Positions 1-7,994 of a stretch of DNA of 22,077 bases are shown here, one piece after another. Positions within the stretch are counted from its first letter, which is position 1. Each line of letters begins with the position of its first letter. Below the pieces are notes generated by a model. It did not search any database. It saw only the letters and a list, made by a program, of their open reading frames with translations, and had not been told where the DNA came from. Location: the NCBI GenBank assembly GCA_900759385.1, contig CAAEUZ010000069.1, positions 1 to 22,077 on the forward strand, read 5' to 3'. The position numbers and the translations under genes are program-made. This DNA is from an uncultured Oscillospiraceae bacterium (GTDB lineage Bacteria; Bacillota; Clostridia; Oscillospirales; Oscillospiraceae).

Positions 1-35
1 GCTGTGCGGCCGCCTCTTTTTGTTCTGTGCGGTGT

Positions 36-1313
36 TCAGGCTTTTTCTGCTGCGGTGCGGGCCTTTTCCTTCTTGACGGAACCGATGAGAATCAGGGCCA
101 TGACAAAGCCCATAACAAGCATACCAAGCAGGATGTAGAAAATAATCTTATAAGCTGTTACAGCCTCGAATGCGTCGAGCAGCGCACCGCAGATGGGGTG
201 GAGGGCTACGTCGGGGAGATTGAACCCCACAAGGGAGGCAATGGAAATTGCCATGCCGTTGACCTTCTGGTCAACGCCCAGCTCGTCAATGACGGAGAAC
301 TGCACGCCCTTCATGCTGACGTTCACAAGCGCGAGCGCGAACATGAGTATCATGATGGGGACCAGGACACCCGGGTTGGCCGGCATGAGCATGAACGCTA
401 TCATGAGGATTATCATCACGACAAAGCCGACGGCGATGAACTTCAGGCGGCCGATCTTGTCGCAGATAATGCCGGCTACGGGCGCGCCGACAAAGCGGGT
501 GCCGTAGTTCTTGAGGGTGGCGAGCGCGCCGGAGAAGGTCACGCTGACGCCGAGGACGGCGGTGAAGTACGGGGTGAGATAGCTGCTGCCGACATAGAAG
601 CCGTAGATACCGAAGACCATAAGACTGAAGAGCCAGACCTTGGGCATCTTGAGCACGGCGAAGATCTCCTTCGCGCTGGCCTTCTCCTTCGGCTGCTGCT
701 GGGCGAGCTTGTCGGCCGCCACGGCGCTCTCATCGGACTTGTACAGGAAGACGACGAGGAGAGTGGAGATAACGGAGCAGACCGCGTAGAAGATGACGAC
801 GGCTTTGAGCGCGCCGACGTCGTCGCCGACGACGAGGCCGAAGGCCCAGAGGGCGCCGAAGTTCATTATCATGCTGCCGACGCCGTTGAAGCTCTCAAAC
901 CAGCCGTAGAGCTTGCCCTGGTCCTCCGCCTTGCCTGCCAGGCTGACCGCCTTGAAGCAGGGGGACCAGAACATCAGCACGCTGGTGATGCCGAGGCCAA
1001 AGTAGATGATGAGCGTCACGACATAGTTCTCAATGAAGAGCAAATAGAGGAAGCTCAGGATAGCATGGCCTATACCGGATAAGACCATCATCTTCTTGGG
1101 GTCGCACCTGTCGGCGATGTAGCCGCTGGGGATGGTGGCAATTATGCTGGCTACTATGTAGATGCTCAGCGTAAAGCCAATCTGCGTGTTGTTAAAGCCG
1201 CTGGCGGCCGCCACCGCATCATAGAAGATGTACTTGATGTACGGCAGCAGGAACATGGACGAATACAGGAAACCACATGCCATGATTCCTATGGTCTTTC
1301 TTGCTTTACCCAT
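36..1313 (-). CDS. MFS transporter (YihN-like), end of fermentation operon
   Basis: This is a 425-residue integral membrane protein with about twelve hydrophobic segments, the normal size of a major facilitator. After TM2 it carries the signature-like stretch GYIADRCDPKKMMVLSGIG. A later segment, FWSPCFKAVSLAGKAEDQGK, recalls the YihN-type subfamily, and a central basic and acidic loop near residues 195-215 separates the two six-helix halves. The start is supported by an AGAGGGG ribosome site 7 bases before the ATG. It is the last gene of the minus-strand operon, 38 bases after the CoA-transferase. From context it probably moves an organic acid, either substrate or end product, of the upstream enzymes. 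The substrate cannot be read from the sequence. The family is certain; the substrate role is inference. Confidence 0.9.
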   Translation of the reverse strand: MGKARKTIGIMACGFLYSSMFLLPYIKYIFYDAVAAASGFNNTQIGFTLSIYIVASIIATIPSGYIADRCDPKKMMVLSGIGHAILSFLYLLFIENYVVTLIIYFGLGITSVLMFWSPCFKAVSLAGKAEDQGKLYGWFESFNGVGSMIMNFGALWAFGLVVGDDVGALKAVVIFYAVCSVISTLLVVFLYKSDESAVAADKLAQQQPKEKASAKEIFAVLKMPKVWLFSLMVFGIYGFYVGSSYLTPYFTAVLGVSVTFSGALATLKNYGTRFVGAPVAGIICDKIGRLKFIAVGFVVMIILMIAFMLMPANPGVLVPIMILMFALALVNVSMKGVQFSVIDELGVDQKVNGMAISIASLVGFNLPDVALHPICGALLDAFEAVTAYKIIFYILLGMLVMGFVMALILIGSVKKEKARTAAEKA

Positions 1314-1351
1314 TAAATGTCCCCTCTTTCACTAAAATTTAATTGCGGGGT

Positions 1352-2575
1352 TTAGAGTATAGCGCCTTTCTCTCTCATCGACGCTATTTCCTCTTCACTG
1401 TATCCCAGTTCAGAGAACACCTCTCCGGTGTCCTTACCAATCTCGCCCGTGGGCACGTAAGGCCGGCGCGTGTAGTCGCTGAAGTGTACCGGCGGGCAGG
1501 GCATCATCACCTTGAGCCCATCCGCGAACTCCAACTCTTCAACATAGTGGTTCTCTATTGCCTGCGCGTCCTTGCTGACGTCGCAAGTATACTGCATGAC
1601 TTCGCAGGAGACGCTGTTTTCACTCAGATACTCGCGCCACTCCGCGCTGGTGCGCGTCTTGAAAATCTCGTTGCAGCGCTTCACAGCCTCAACTATTACG
1701 CCGCTCTCGGAAAGAGTAGCTATGTCGTCATAGCGCGGGTCGTCAAGGATGTCCTCCATGCCGAGCAGCTTTGCAAGTTTGAACTTATCCTTCTTGTACT
1801 CGTTCACATATACGCCTATCCACTTTCCGTCGGCGCACTCATAAGTGGTGTCGAACGGATCGGACGGATGGAACGGGTCCGGATTCAGGTGCGTGCGCTC
1901 GAACTGCGTCTCCACTATACCGACGCTGTTGCACCATATACCGCTTGCGAACAGGCTGGTCTCGACCTTGGTGCCGCGTCCGGTCTTTTCCCTGCCGATA
2001 ATTGCCATGAGGATACCGGACAGCAGCACGGAGCTGGTCGCCATGTCGCCGAAAGCATACGTAGGCACAAATGGGAAGGAGCCCGGAACCTGCCAGTCGG
2101 CCATCGGGCCGGAACGCAGCCAGAAACCGGTGGAATCAAAGCCGGGGTTACTGGCTACGGGGCCTTTGGGGCCAAAGCCGGAGAAATGCGCATAGATAAG
2201 CTGCGGAAAACTCTCGCACAGAGTGTCGTAATCCAGCCCGTTGCGCTTGAGCGAGGCTTCGCGCACATTAGTTATGAAGACATCCGCGTCGCCGATGAGT
2301 TTTAGCAGCGCGGCCTTCCCGTCCGGGTCTTTGAAATTGATGGACGTGAGGCGCTTGTTGCTGTTGTGAACGGTGAAAAGCGGGTTCTTATAGTCCTCAT
2401 AAGGCGTGAGCTCGGTTTTACCGGCACGGCGCATCTCGTCACCATAGAGCGTTTCCACCTTAACTACATCTGCACCATACGCGCAGAGCATACGGCTGGT
2501 AGTCGGCGCGGCGACAACGGTCGCCAGCTCTACGACTTTAATTCCGGACAGGGGCAAGTTTTTGTTTTTATCCAT
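1352..2575 (-). CDS. Family III CoA-transferase (CaiB/BaiF; FldA/HadA-like)
   Basis: This 407-residue protein has the family III CoA-transferase layout. An N-terminal nucleotide-fold block reads GIKVVELATVVAAPTTSRML (residues 11-30), followed by GADVVKVE, and a catalytic-loop block NPGFDSTGFWLRSG puts the expected nucleophilic Asp at residue 147. Members move CoA between carboxylic acids through an aspartyl-CoA thioester. The PGFD-x-T-x-F-W-x-R-x-G form and the overall run are closer, from memory, to FldA (cinnamoyl-CoA:phenyllactate) and HadA (2-hydroxyisocaproyl) than to formyl-CoA:oxalate transferases. A GGAG lies about 10 bases before the ATG. It follows the 2-hydroxyacid dehydrogenase after a 121-base gap holding two GC-rich hairpins. 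A role in transferring CoA to a 2-hydroxyacid is inferred from context. Confidence 0.9.
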   Translation of the reverse strand: MDKNKNLPLSGIKVVELATVVAAPTTSRMLCAYGADVVKVETLYGDEMRRAGKTELTPYEDYKNPLFTVHNSNKRLTSINFKDPDGKAALLKLIGDADVFITNVREASLKRNGLDYDTLCESFPQLIYAHFSGFGPKGPVASNPGFDSTGFWLRSGPMADWQVPGSFPFVPTYAFGDMATSSVLLSGILMAIIGREKTGRGTKVETSLFASGIWCNSVGIVETQFERTHLNPDPFHPSDPFDTTYECADGKWIGVYVNEYKKDKFKLAKLLGMEDILDDPRYDDIATLSESGVIVEAVKRCNEIFKTRTSAEWREYLSENSVSCEVMQYTCDVSKDAQAIENHYVEELEFADGLKVMMPCPPVHFSDYTRRPYVPTGEIGKDTGEVFSELGYSEEEIASMREKGAIL

Positions 2576-2606
2576 AACGATTAATCTCCATATTTGGTAT
2601 CAGCCT

Positions 2607-2662
2607 CCGGCCAGCCGCGTAAGCGGCCGGCCGGCGAGGGGTGCGCGCCCGCCGGTGGGCGC
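2607..2662 (-). other. Two GC-rich hairpins in the intergenic gap
   Basis: Between the dehydrogenase and CoA-transferase genes there are two inverted repeats. The first pairs 2607-2618 with 2623-2634 (12 bp, one mismatch, 4-base loop). The second pairs 2645-2650 (GCGCCC) with 2657-2662 (GGGCGC). Neither is followed by a T-run in the direction of transcription, so they are not classical terminators. An RNA stability or processing element within the operon transcript is plausible but not shown. Confidence 0.5.
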
Positions 2663-2696
2663 AAATGGGGTAGGAAGAGTATGAAAGTGGCTTGAA

Positions 2697-3686
2697 TCAG
2701 TGTTTTACGTTGTTCCTGACAACCTTTACCTGGTCGTAATTGCCGAGGAAATAGTTTATGCCGTTTTCCATAGACAGCTTGCTGACCAGGTAGTCGGAAG
2801 TGTCGGAGAAGTAGCCGCAGTGCGGCATGAGCAGGACGTTGTCGCGGCCGAGCAGCTTGCACTCGCTCAGGTCGGGGTTCTCGCTTTCGAGCATATCCAG
2901 TCCGGCGCCGCGGACAAGGCCCTCGTCGAGCGCCCAAACCAGGTCGTCCTCGCAAATCATCGGGCCGCGGCCCTCATTGATAATCCAGGGCTTTTTCTTC
3001 ATCTTGGAGAACGTCTCCTTGTTGAACATGTGATAGTTCTCCTTGGTGAGGTTCATATGTATGCTGACAACGTCGGACTCCGCCAGCAGGGTGTCGAGGT
3101 CGACGAGCTTAACGCCCAGGTTCTCAGCGATTTCGGGCGGCAGGAACGGGTCGTAAGCGATGACGTTCATGTCAAAGCCCTTGGCCTTCCTTGCCACGGA
3201 CTGACCAATACGGCCCAGGCCGACAATGCCCATCGTCTGGCCCTCGATGCGCTGCAGGTGCTGTGCGGCGAGGTAGTTCCACTCCTTATCCACCTGCACG
3301 CTGCGGTCGTAAATACGGATTGCGCGCTGCAGGCAGAGCATCATGGCGAAAGCGTTCTCGGCAGTCTCCTGGGTACAGTAGTCGAGGATGGAGCATACGG
3401 CGACGCCCTTCTCGGTGGCGTAATCCATATCCACCTCGTTGTAGCCGGTGGACTGGAAAGATATTACCTTGCACTTCTTGAGGGTGTCTATCTCCTTCTT
3501 GCCGAAATATACGTAGCTGTTTACGATAATGTCAGCATCTTCTATGAGCTTGTAGAACTCGGAGTTGTCCTCCGCGTGCTCGTCATAGACTGCGACTACC
3601 AGCTCGGCTCCCTCCGGCAGGCAGCTTTTCTCGACGCTCATGTCCCTGTCCTTGGTAAACGGGACCTCGGTGAGTACGATTTTCAT
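2697..3686 (-). CDS. D-isomer-specific 2-hydroxyacid dehydrogenase (NAD-dependent)
   Basis: This 329-residue enzyme interconverts a D-2-hydroxyacid and a 2-oxoacid with NAD(H). The Rossmann motif GIVGLGRIG is at residues 153-161, and Asp179 after the second strand favours NAD over NADP. The catalytic trio is in place: Arg240 (NEGRGPM), Glu267 (GLDMLE) and His289 (MPHCGY). The region around ILDYCTQETAENAFAMM resembles the CtBP-like branch of the family. The ATG at 3686 is chosen because AAAGGAGAGG lies just before it; a longer in-frame TTG form overlapping the symporter stop lacks such a site. It lies between symporter and CoA-transferase. It could either reduce the oxoacid to dispose of electrons or oxidise an imported hydroxyacid; direction and substrate are unknown. 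Confidence 0.93.
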   Translation of the reverse strand: MKIVLTEVPFTKDRDMSVEKSCLPEGAELVVAVYDEHAEDNSEFYKLIEDADIIVNSYVYFGKKEIDTLKKCKVISFQSTGYNEVDMDYATEKGVAVCSILDYCTQETAENAFAMMLCLQRAIRIYDRSVQVDKEWNYLAAQHLQRIEGQTMGIVGLGRIGQSVARKAKGFDMNVIAYDPFLPPEIAENLGVKLVDLDTLLAESDVVSIHMNLTKENYHMFNKETFSKMKKKPWIINEGRGPMICEDDLVWALDEGLVRGAGLDMLESENPDLSECKLLGRDNVLLMPHCGYFSDTSDYLVSKLSMENGINYFLGNYDQVKVVRNNVKH

Positions 3687-3721
3687 AGTTTCCTCTCCTT
3701 TTCTTGCTTGTTGTTTAATAC

Positions 3722-5182
3722 TCAATCGGTAGTGTCCGTACTTTTACGGACACTACAAAAAAGCTCAGCTTTTTTGATGTCGTCTTCCGTCGGCTTGTCT
3801 ACCAACGTTATCGCGAAAAATACTATGCCGGAAGAAATTAGTCCCGGCCACAGGGCGTCAACTTCAAAGATCTTGCCCCAGCCCATTCCTTCTCCAAGCA
3901 GCCAGATAAACACTACGACAAGCGAGACGCACATGCTGACGAACGCGGCTTTTTTCGTAGGTTTCTTCCAAAGCACGCCAAATACGGTGGGGAAGAAAAG
4001 CGAGGCTGCCTGGAATGTCAGGGCCAGCAGCAGCAAATCAACGATGTCGTATTTCCACCAGGCCAGCGCGGCACCCACTATGCCTACGGCCAGAGAACTC
4101 GCAATGCCCATCAGGCTGACATTTTTGTCGCTCGCCTTGGGATTTATGCGGTCGCGGTATATGTCCACGCTCACATTGGCCGCGCAGGAGTTGATACATA
4201 CGACGCCAGTGGACATTATGGCGGCAAACACGCCGACTAGCACCAGGCCGGAAATGCCCGTCGGGAAGTAGTTGACGACTATGGCGGCGTATGCGCTGCT
4301 GCCGTCAGCCATATCGGGCATGAGCACCTTGGCCGCCATGCCCATATAAGTGGCGCCCACGGCTATGCACAGCACGCCCACAGCGGCCCAGATGGTGCCG
4401 CGCCGTGCGACCTTGCTGTTTTTGGCCGCGAAGCTGCGCGTGTACGAGTCCATGCTGGTGAAGAACGAGAATATGGAGCTGACGCCCAGGGCTATGATGG
4501 TCGGCCAGCCGTAACGCCCTATGTCGAACCACTCGGACGGCAGCGTGGCTATCTCGCCGAGACCGCCCATGGCACGGGCCGCGAGGGGTATGCCCAGCAC
4601 CACAGTGCCGAGAATAATCAGTACGAACTGTATCCAGGTGGTATACGTTATCGCCAGCAGGCCGCCTATGGCGGAGTAGATAATCGTTATCACCGTGCTG
4701 ACCAGGAAGCTTGTCCAGGGGTCCCAGCCCGTAATGGTGGTGAGCATGCTGCCCATTGCCACCAGCTGGCTGGACAGGAAGCCCACATTTGCCAGGAAAC
4801 AGCTTACTACAACTACGGTGCCGGCCTTTTTGTCATACCGGCTCGTAATCAGCGCCGGGTAGGTTATATCATGCAGCTTGTCGCCAAGCCTCTTGACGAG
4901 CTGCGTAAATGTCAACCCGAATATCAGCGTGCCCAGGGCAAGGATGATCACATACCAGCCTCCCGACACGCCCAGATTATATGCATCCGTGGCCGTGCCT
5001 ACGATAGAAGCGCCTCCTATCCAGGATGAGAGCCACATTGAAGCCAGTGAGAAGGTGCCCAGGGACTTGCCCGCGACGAAGTAATCCTCGCTGGTTTTGT
5101 TTCTCTTCCACGCCACTATACCGAGAATAAACATCACGGAAAAGTACACGACTATGATTACGATATCAACAGTCTTTAACAT
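3722..5182 (-). CDS. Sodium:solute symporter (SSS/SSF family)
   Basis: This 486-residue protein has about thirteen hydrophobic segments and the SSF hallmarks. An N-terminal helix is followed by KTSEDYFVAGKSLGTFSLA (about residues 29-47) and the SSWIGGASIVGTATDAY sodium-site region, and a charged R-x-G-D-K-L-H-D-I-T-Y-P-A loop sits in the middle. The family couples sodium entry to uptake of acids, amino acids, vitamins or sugars. GGAGG lies 8 bases before the ATG. It follows the oxidoreductase gamma gene by 85 bases and precedes the 2-hydroxyacid dehydrogenase, so import of a hydroxy- or oxoacid, or of an amino-acid-derived acid, is a reasonable inference. The last codons are unusual because they lie within two inverted repeats (see the hairpin at 3729-3778). 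Confidence 0.92.
   Translation of the reverse strand: MLKTVDIVIIVVYFSVMFILGIVAWKRNKTSEDYFVAGKSLGTFSLASMWLSSWIGGASIVGTATDAYNLGVSGGWYVIILALGTLIFGLTFTQLVKRLGDKLHDITYPALITSRYDKKAGTVVVVSCFLANVGFLSSQLVAMGSMLTTITGWDPWTSFLVSTVITIIYSAIGGLLAITYTTWIQFVLIILGTVVLGIPLAARAMGGLGEIATLPSEWFDIGRYGWPTIIALGVSSIFSFFTSMDSYTRSFAAKNSKVARRGTIWAAVGVLCIAVGATYMGMAAKVLMPDMADGSSAYAAIVVNYFPTGISGLVLVGVFAAIMSTGVVCINSCAANVSVDIYRDRINPKASDKNVSLMGIASSLAVGIVGAALAWWKYDIVDLLLLALTFQAASLFFPTVFGVLWKKPTKKAAFVSMCVSLVVVFIWLLGEGMGWGKIFEVDALWPGLISSGIVFFAITLVDKPTEDDIKKAELFCSVRKSTDTTD
3729..3778 (-). repeat. Tandem hairpins within the 3' end of the symporter gene
   Basis: GTAGTGTCCGTA at 3729-3740 pairs perfectly with 3745-3756 around a 4-base loop. 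Immediately beside it an AAAAAAGC/GCTTTTTT inverted repeat spans about 3758-3776. Both lie inside the last roughly 18 codons of the symporter gene, just before the dehydrogenase ribosome site. On the transcribed strand the T-rich arm of the second repeat precedes the GC-containing stem, so this is not a standard terminator. It may be a processing or stability element separating symporter and dehydrogenase expression. Confidence 0.55.
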
Positions 5183-5267
5183 TTATCTGCCCTCCTCTTC
5201 CTTGAAATTTTCTCTCTCATTTGACACTGGCGCTACGGTGCCCTCCAACGCCGCAGCGCCATATATG

Positions 5268-5822
5268 TCAGGCCAGCTGCTGCGCGGCTATCTCTACTCC
5301 GCGCTTGAAGCAGGCCTCGTTCGCCGGATATTCCTTGCCCTTCTTCTTGAAGAAGTAATAGTTGACGGCCGCGCACATCTCGTCGGCGTCAAAGTCGTCG
5401 GAAGCACGGGCGAGCGCGCCTAGCATGACCAGGTTGACACCGTGGGTGTTGCCCTCCTCAACGGCTATCTCGTTGGCTGGAACCTTGATGACGGTTACGT
5501 CGTCGCGGTAGCTGCGGTCGGGCTCCACGAGGGAGCTGTTCACCAGCAGGATCCCGCCGGGACGGAGCGTGTGCTCAAACTTGTCGATGGCGGCGTTGTT
5601 GAGCGTGAACAGTATGTCCACCTCGCCGTCAGCGCAGTAGGGGCTGGCGATCTCCTCGTCGCTTATCTTGACGTTGCAGTTGGCCGTGCCGCCGCGCATC
5701 TCGGAGCCGTAGGACGGGTACCAGGTGACGTACTGTCCCGCTTCCATCGCGGCGTCGGCCAGAATCAGGCCCGCCGTCAGGACGCCCTGTCCGCCGAAGC
5801 CAGAGCAGATAATCTCAGTCAT
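5268..5822 (-). CDS. 2-oxoacid:ferredoxin oxidoreductase, gamma subunit
   Basis: This 184-residue protein opens with GFGGQGVLTAGLILADAA, the signature of the gamma (PorG/KorC) domain of pyruvate/2-oxoacid:ferredoxin oxidoreductases. Further family blocks are SYGSEMRGGTANCNVKIS (about residues 39-56) and LFTLNNAAIDKF. The gamma subunit has no iron-sulfur cluster of its own and packs against the alpha and beta catalytic core. Its ATG overlaps the beta-subunit stop codon (ATGA), showing translational coupling, with GGGAGG upstream. Order in the operon is ferredoxin, alpha, beta, gamma, as in four-subunit Kor/Vor enzymes with separate polypeptides. Length is normal for the family. Substrate specificity cannot be assigned from this subunit. 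Confidence 0.93.
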   Translation of the reverse strand: MTEIICSGFGGQGVLTAGLILADAAMEAGQYVTWYPSYGSEMRGGTANCNVKISDEEIASPYCADGEVDILFTLNNAAIDKFEHTLRPGGILLVNSSLVEPDRSYRDDVTVIKVPANEIAVEEGNTHGVNLVMLGALARASDDFDADEMCAAVNYYFFKKKGKEYPANEACFKRGVEIAAQQLA

Positions 5823-6571
5823 GCCTTTTCTCCTCCCTTGTCAATGAATTCGCCGAGCTGATAGAACTTCTCCTGGTGCTCCTTCATGTACTCGAGCGCC
5901 TTGTACGCCTTGTCGTCGGCGAATCCCCAGTTGGTCGGGCAGGGGCTGAGTATCTCAACGAGGCAGAAGCCCTCGCCGCGCATCTGCTTTTCAAGGGCCT
6001 TCTTTATCATCTTCTGGCTCTTGATGACGTTGGCCGGGCTGCTCACGCTGCCGCGGGCAAGGTAGGCAATGTCGTACTGGCCCAGGGTCTTGACCACGTC
6101 GAAGGTGTTGCCGTTGACCTTCGGGTCACGGCCGTAGGGAGAGGAGGTGGTGACCTGCCCGGGCAGGCTCTCCGGGCTCATCTGTCCGCCGGTCATGCCG
6201 AAAACGCAGTTATTGGTGACCAGGGCCAGGATGTTCTCGTTGCGCAGGGCGCAGTGGATGGTGCTCTCTATGCCTATGCTGTAAGCGGAGCCGTCGCCGG
6301 GATTGGCGATCACTATCTGGTCGGGACGGGCACGCTTGGCGCCGGCCGCGGTGATGATAGGACGGCCGTGCGCGGCGCCTATGTCGTTCCACTCGACTAC
6401 GCTGACCGCGAGCTCGCCGCAGGCGACGTCGGTGACGAGTATCACGTCTTCCTGGATGCCCAGCTCATCAATGGCCTCGGCCAGCATACGCATAATGATG
6501 CCGTGGCCGCAGCCGGGACACCAGCCGCTCTTATTCTCTCTGTTGATCGTTGACGGTATAGTCAGTTTCAT
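5819..6571 (-). CDS. 2-oxoacid:ferredoxin oxidoreductase, beta subunit (TPP-binding)
   Basis: This 250-residue subunit binds thiamine diphosphate. WCPGCGHG at residues 17-24 is the N-terminal signature of KorB/VorA-type beta chains. The TPP/Mg motif starts at GDGSAYSIG (92-100) and ends in NN at 120-121, followed by FGMTGGQMSPES. The reaction of the complex is 2-oxoacid + CoA + oxidised ferredoxin to acyl-CoA + CO2 + reduced ferredoxin, in the cytoplasm. The start at 6571 is chosen because GGGGAGGG lies a few bases upstream and it leaves a 16-base gap after alpha; a longer frame beginning at 6622 would run into the alpha gene without a better ribosome site. It is coupled to gamma by an ATGA overlap. 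Confidence 0.94.
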   Translation of the reverse strand: MKLTIPSTINRENKSGWCPGCGHGIIMRMLAEAIDELGIQEDVILVTDVACGELAVSVVEWNDIGAAHGRPIITAAGAKRARPDQIVIANPGDGSAYSIGIESTIHCALRNENILALVTNNCVFGMTGGQMSPESLPGQVTTSSPYGRDPKVNGNTFDVVKTLGQYDIAYLARGSVSSPANVIKSQKMIKKALEKQMRGEGFCLVEILSPCPTNWGFADDKAYKALEYMKEHQEKFYQLGEFIDKGGEKA

Positions 6572-6587
6572 GGCGTTCCCTCCCCTT

Positions 6588-7643
6588 TCAATACTTCTTG
6601 AGCATCTCGCGGACACGTTCAAGTATCACCTTGGAGTCCGGGACATTGGCGAACTCGCCGTAGCTCTCGACAGGGCGGCGGTTGCCGGTGGCGAGGACGA
6701 CGTCGTCGACCATCTGGCCGAGTATGCTCATCTCTACGACCAGATAAGCCTTGACCTGCTCGCCCAGGGCGTCAAAGGCCTTCTTCGGGTAGGGCCAGAG
6801 CGTTATCGGGCGGATGAGGCCCAGCTTGATGCCCTCGCGGCGGGCCATCTTGACGGCCTCCTTGCTCACGCGGGAGCTGATGCCGTAGGCCACAAGGACA
6901 ATCTCGGCGTCCTCGGTCTGCACGCTCTCCCAGCGCTGCTCCTCGGCCTCTATCTTCGCGTACTTGTCGCGCAGGTAGGTCATGTACTCGTCGGCGCCGA
7001 TGGAGTAATAGACGTTGGCTATCTCCCTCTTGGCCTCGCCCTTCTTGCGGCCGCGGATGACCCAGTCATACTGGTCTATGTTGTGCTCGTGCATCTCGGG
7101 CAGCTCAACCGGCTCCACCATCTGGCCGATGGCGGCGTCCGAGCCCACGATGACGGGGTGACGGTACTTCTCGGCCAGGTCGAAGGCCATGTAGGCCAGA
7201 TCGGCGTTCTCCTGCACGCTCGCGGGGGCCAGCACTATCGTGCGGTAGTCGCCGTGCCCGCCGCCGCGTGTGAGCTGCCAGTAGTCGCCCTGACCCTGGA
7301 ATATATCGCCCAGACCGGAGCCTATACGCATAACGTCGGCGATAACCGCCGGGATGTCGTTGCCGCAGAGATAGGATATGCCCTCCTGCTTGAGCGAAAA
7401 TCCCGGGCCGGCGGAGGTAGTCAGCGCCCTGGCTCCGCAGCTGGCGGCGCCGAAGAGCATGTTGATGCCCGCCACCTCGCTCTCAGTCTGGATAAACTGT
7501 CCGCCGACCTCGGCCATGCGCCAGGACATATACTCCAGAATCTCAGTCTGCGGGGTGATAGGGTAACCGCTGAAGAAGCGGCAGCCCGCCCTTATCGCGG
7601 CTTCTGCGAAGGCCTCGTTGCCTTTCATCAAAACCTTTGCCAT
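6588..7643 (-). CDS. vorB: 2-oxoacid:ferredoxin oxidoreductase, alpha subunit (VorB-like)
   Basis: This 351-residue alpha chain begins AKVLMKGNEAFAEAAIRAGC, contains GYPITPQTEILEYMS (about residues 26-40) and the ESEVAGINMLFGAASCGARA block, and continues with SAGPGFSLKQEG and GGGHGDYRTIVLAPASVQE. This series closely matches clostridial VorB proteins annotated as 3-methyl-2-oxobutanoate (2-ketoisovalerate) dehydrogenase subunits, from memory of the family. A second domain from about residue 230 ends the chain, as usual. GAGGAGGG lies 6-7 bases before the ATG, and the ferredoxin gene stops 12 bases upstream. VorB-like naming suggests branched-chain or aromatic oxoacids, but specificity across Vor, Kor and Ior enzymes is not reliably read from sequence, so treat the substrate as open. 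Confidence 0.94.
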   Translation of the reverse strand: MAKVLMKGNEAFAEAAIRAGCRFFSGYPITPQTEILEYMSWRMAEVGGQFIQTESEVAGINMLFGAASCGARALTTSAGPGFSLKQEGISYLCGNDIPAVIADVMRIGSGLGDIFQGQGDYWQLTRGGGHGDYRTIVLAPASVQENADLAYMAFDLAEKYRHPVIVGSDAAIGQMVEPVELPEMHEHNIDQYDWVIRGRKKGEAKREIANVYYSIGADEYMTYLRDKYAKIEAEEQRWESVQTEDAEIVLVAYGISSRVSKEAVKMARREGIKLGLIRPITLWPYPKKAFDALGEQVKAYLVVEMSILGQMVDDVVLATGNRRPVESYGEFANVPDSKVILERVREMLKKY

Positions 7644-7655
7644 TTGACTCCCTCC

Positions 7656-7856
7656 TCAATCCGTGATCTCAAAAACGTAATCCGGGCACATCCTGTAGCA
7701 TGAGCCGCACTGGATGCATTTCTCCTCGTCCACAGCGATGATCTTATAGCCCTTCTCGTTTATCCTGCCGGAGTCGTAGAGGGCCTTTTTAGGGCAAACG
7801 CTGACGCAGAGGAAGCATCCCTTACATTTCTGGGTGTTCATTTTGATCTTTCCCAT
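7656..7856 (-). CDS. 2[4Fe-4S] ferredoxin, delta subunit of the oxidoreductase
   Basis: This roughly 66-residue protein has two complete cluster motifs, CKGCFLCVSVCP and CIQCGSCYRMCP, each the C-x2-C-x2-C-x3-CP pattern of a bacterial-type 2[4Fe-4S] ferredoxin. In the four-subunit enzymes this is the electron-output delta (KorD/VorD-like) subunit. The start at 7856 (MGKIKMNTQK) is preferred because GGGAGG precedes it, though at a slightly long spacing of about 13 bases. An ATG seven codons upstream overlaps that GGAGG and has no site of its own. It is the first gene of the operon, and its leader of about 160 bases carries one of the two putative IclR operators. Confidence 0.92.
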   Translation of the reverse strand: MGKIKMNTQKCKGCFLCVSVCPKKALYDSGRINEKGYKIIAVDEEKCIQCGSCYRMCPDYVFEITD

Positions 7857-7924
7857 GTCTCTGCCTGTACCTCCCATTGTTGATGCCGCGGCGCCGTTCA
7901 GGCCACCGTCGTGCTCATATTTTC

Positions 7925-7949
7925 AGAACAGTGTTCTTTAATACAGAAC
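7925..7949. promoter_or_regulatory. Putative IclR-type operator A (three half-sites)
   Basis: AGAAC (7925-7929), 3 bases, GTTCT (7933-7937), 7 bases, AGAAC (7945-7949). The core AGAACAGTGTTCT is a perfect 6+1+6 palindrome. It lies in the predicted leader of the ferredoxin-oxidoreductase operon, about 70-95 bases after the predicted start of transcription. Assignment to the neighbouring IclR protein is inference from adjacency. Confidence 0.7.
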
Positions 7950-7994
7950 TTTAATTCGCAGGCGGCTTTTTGCTGCCGGGGTCTCACCACCTGC

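Noticed and set aside
3687..3725. Extended TTG start for the 2-hydroxyacid dehydrogenase
   Set aside because: The extra 13 codons include the ribosome-binding site of the downstream ATG and do not match the family N-terminus.
2700..4271. Long open frame on the plus strand opposite the dehydrogenase and symporter genes
   Set aside because: It is antisense to two well-recognised genes, crosses their boundary, has low-complexity composition and no ribosome site; it reflects high GC at third codon positions.
5228..5261. TGGCGCT/AGCGCCA inverted repeat between the gamma subunit and symporter genes
   Set aside because: Only 7 bp around a 20-base loop with no T-run; not convincing as a terminator or operator.
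6303..7703. Long plus-strand open frame opposite the alpha and beta subunit genes
   Set aside because: Antisense shadow of strongly supported oxidoreductase genes; no recognisable domain.
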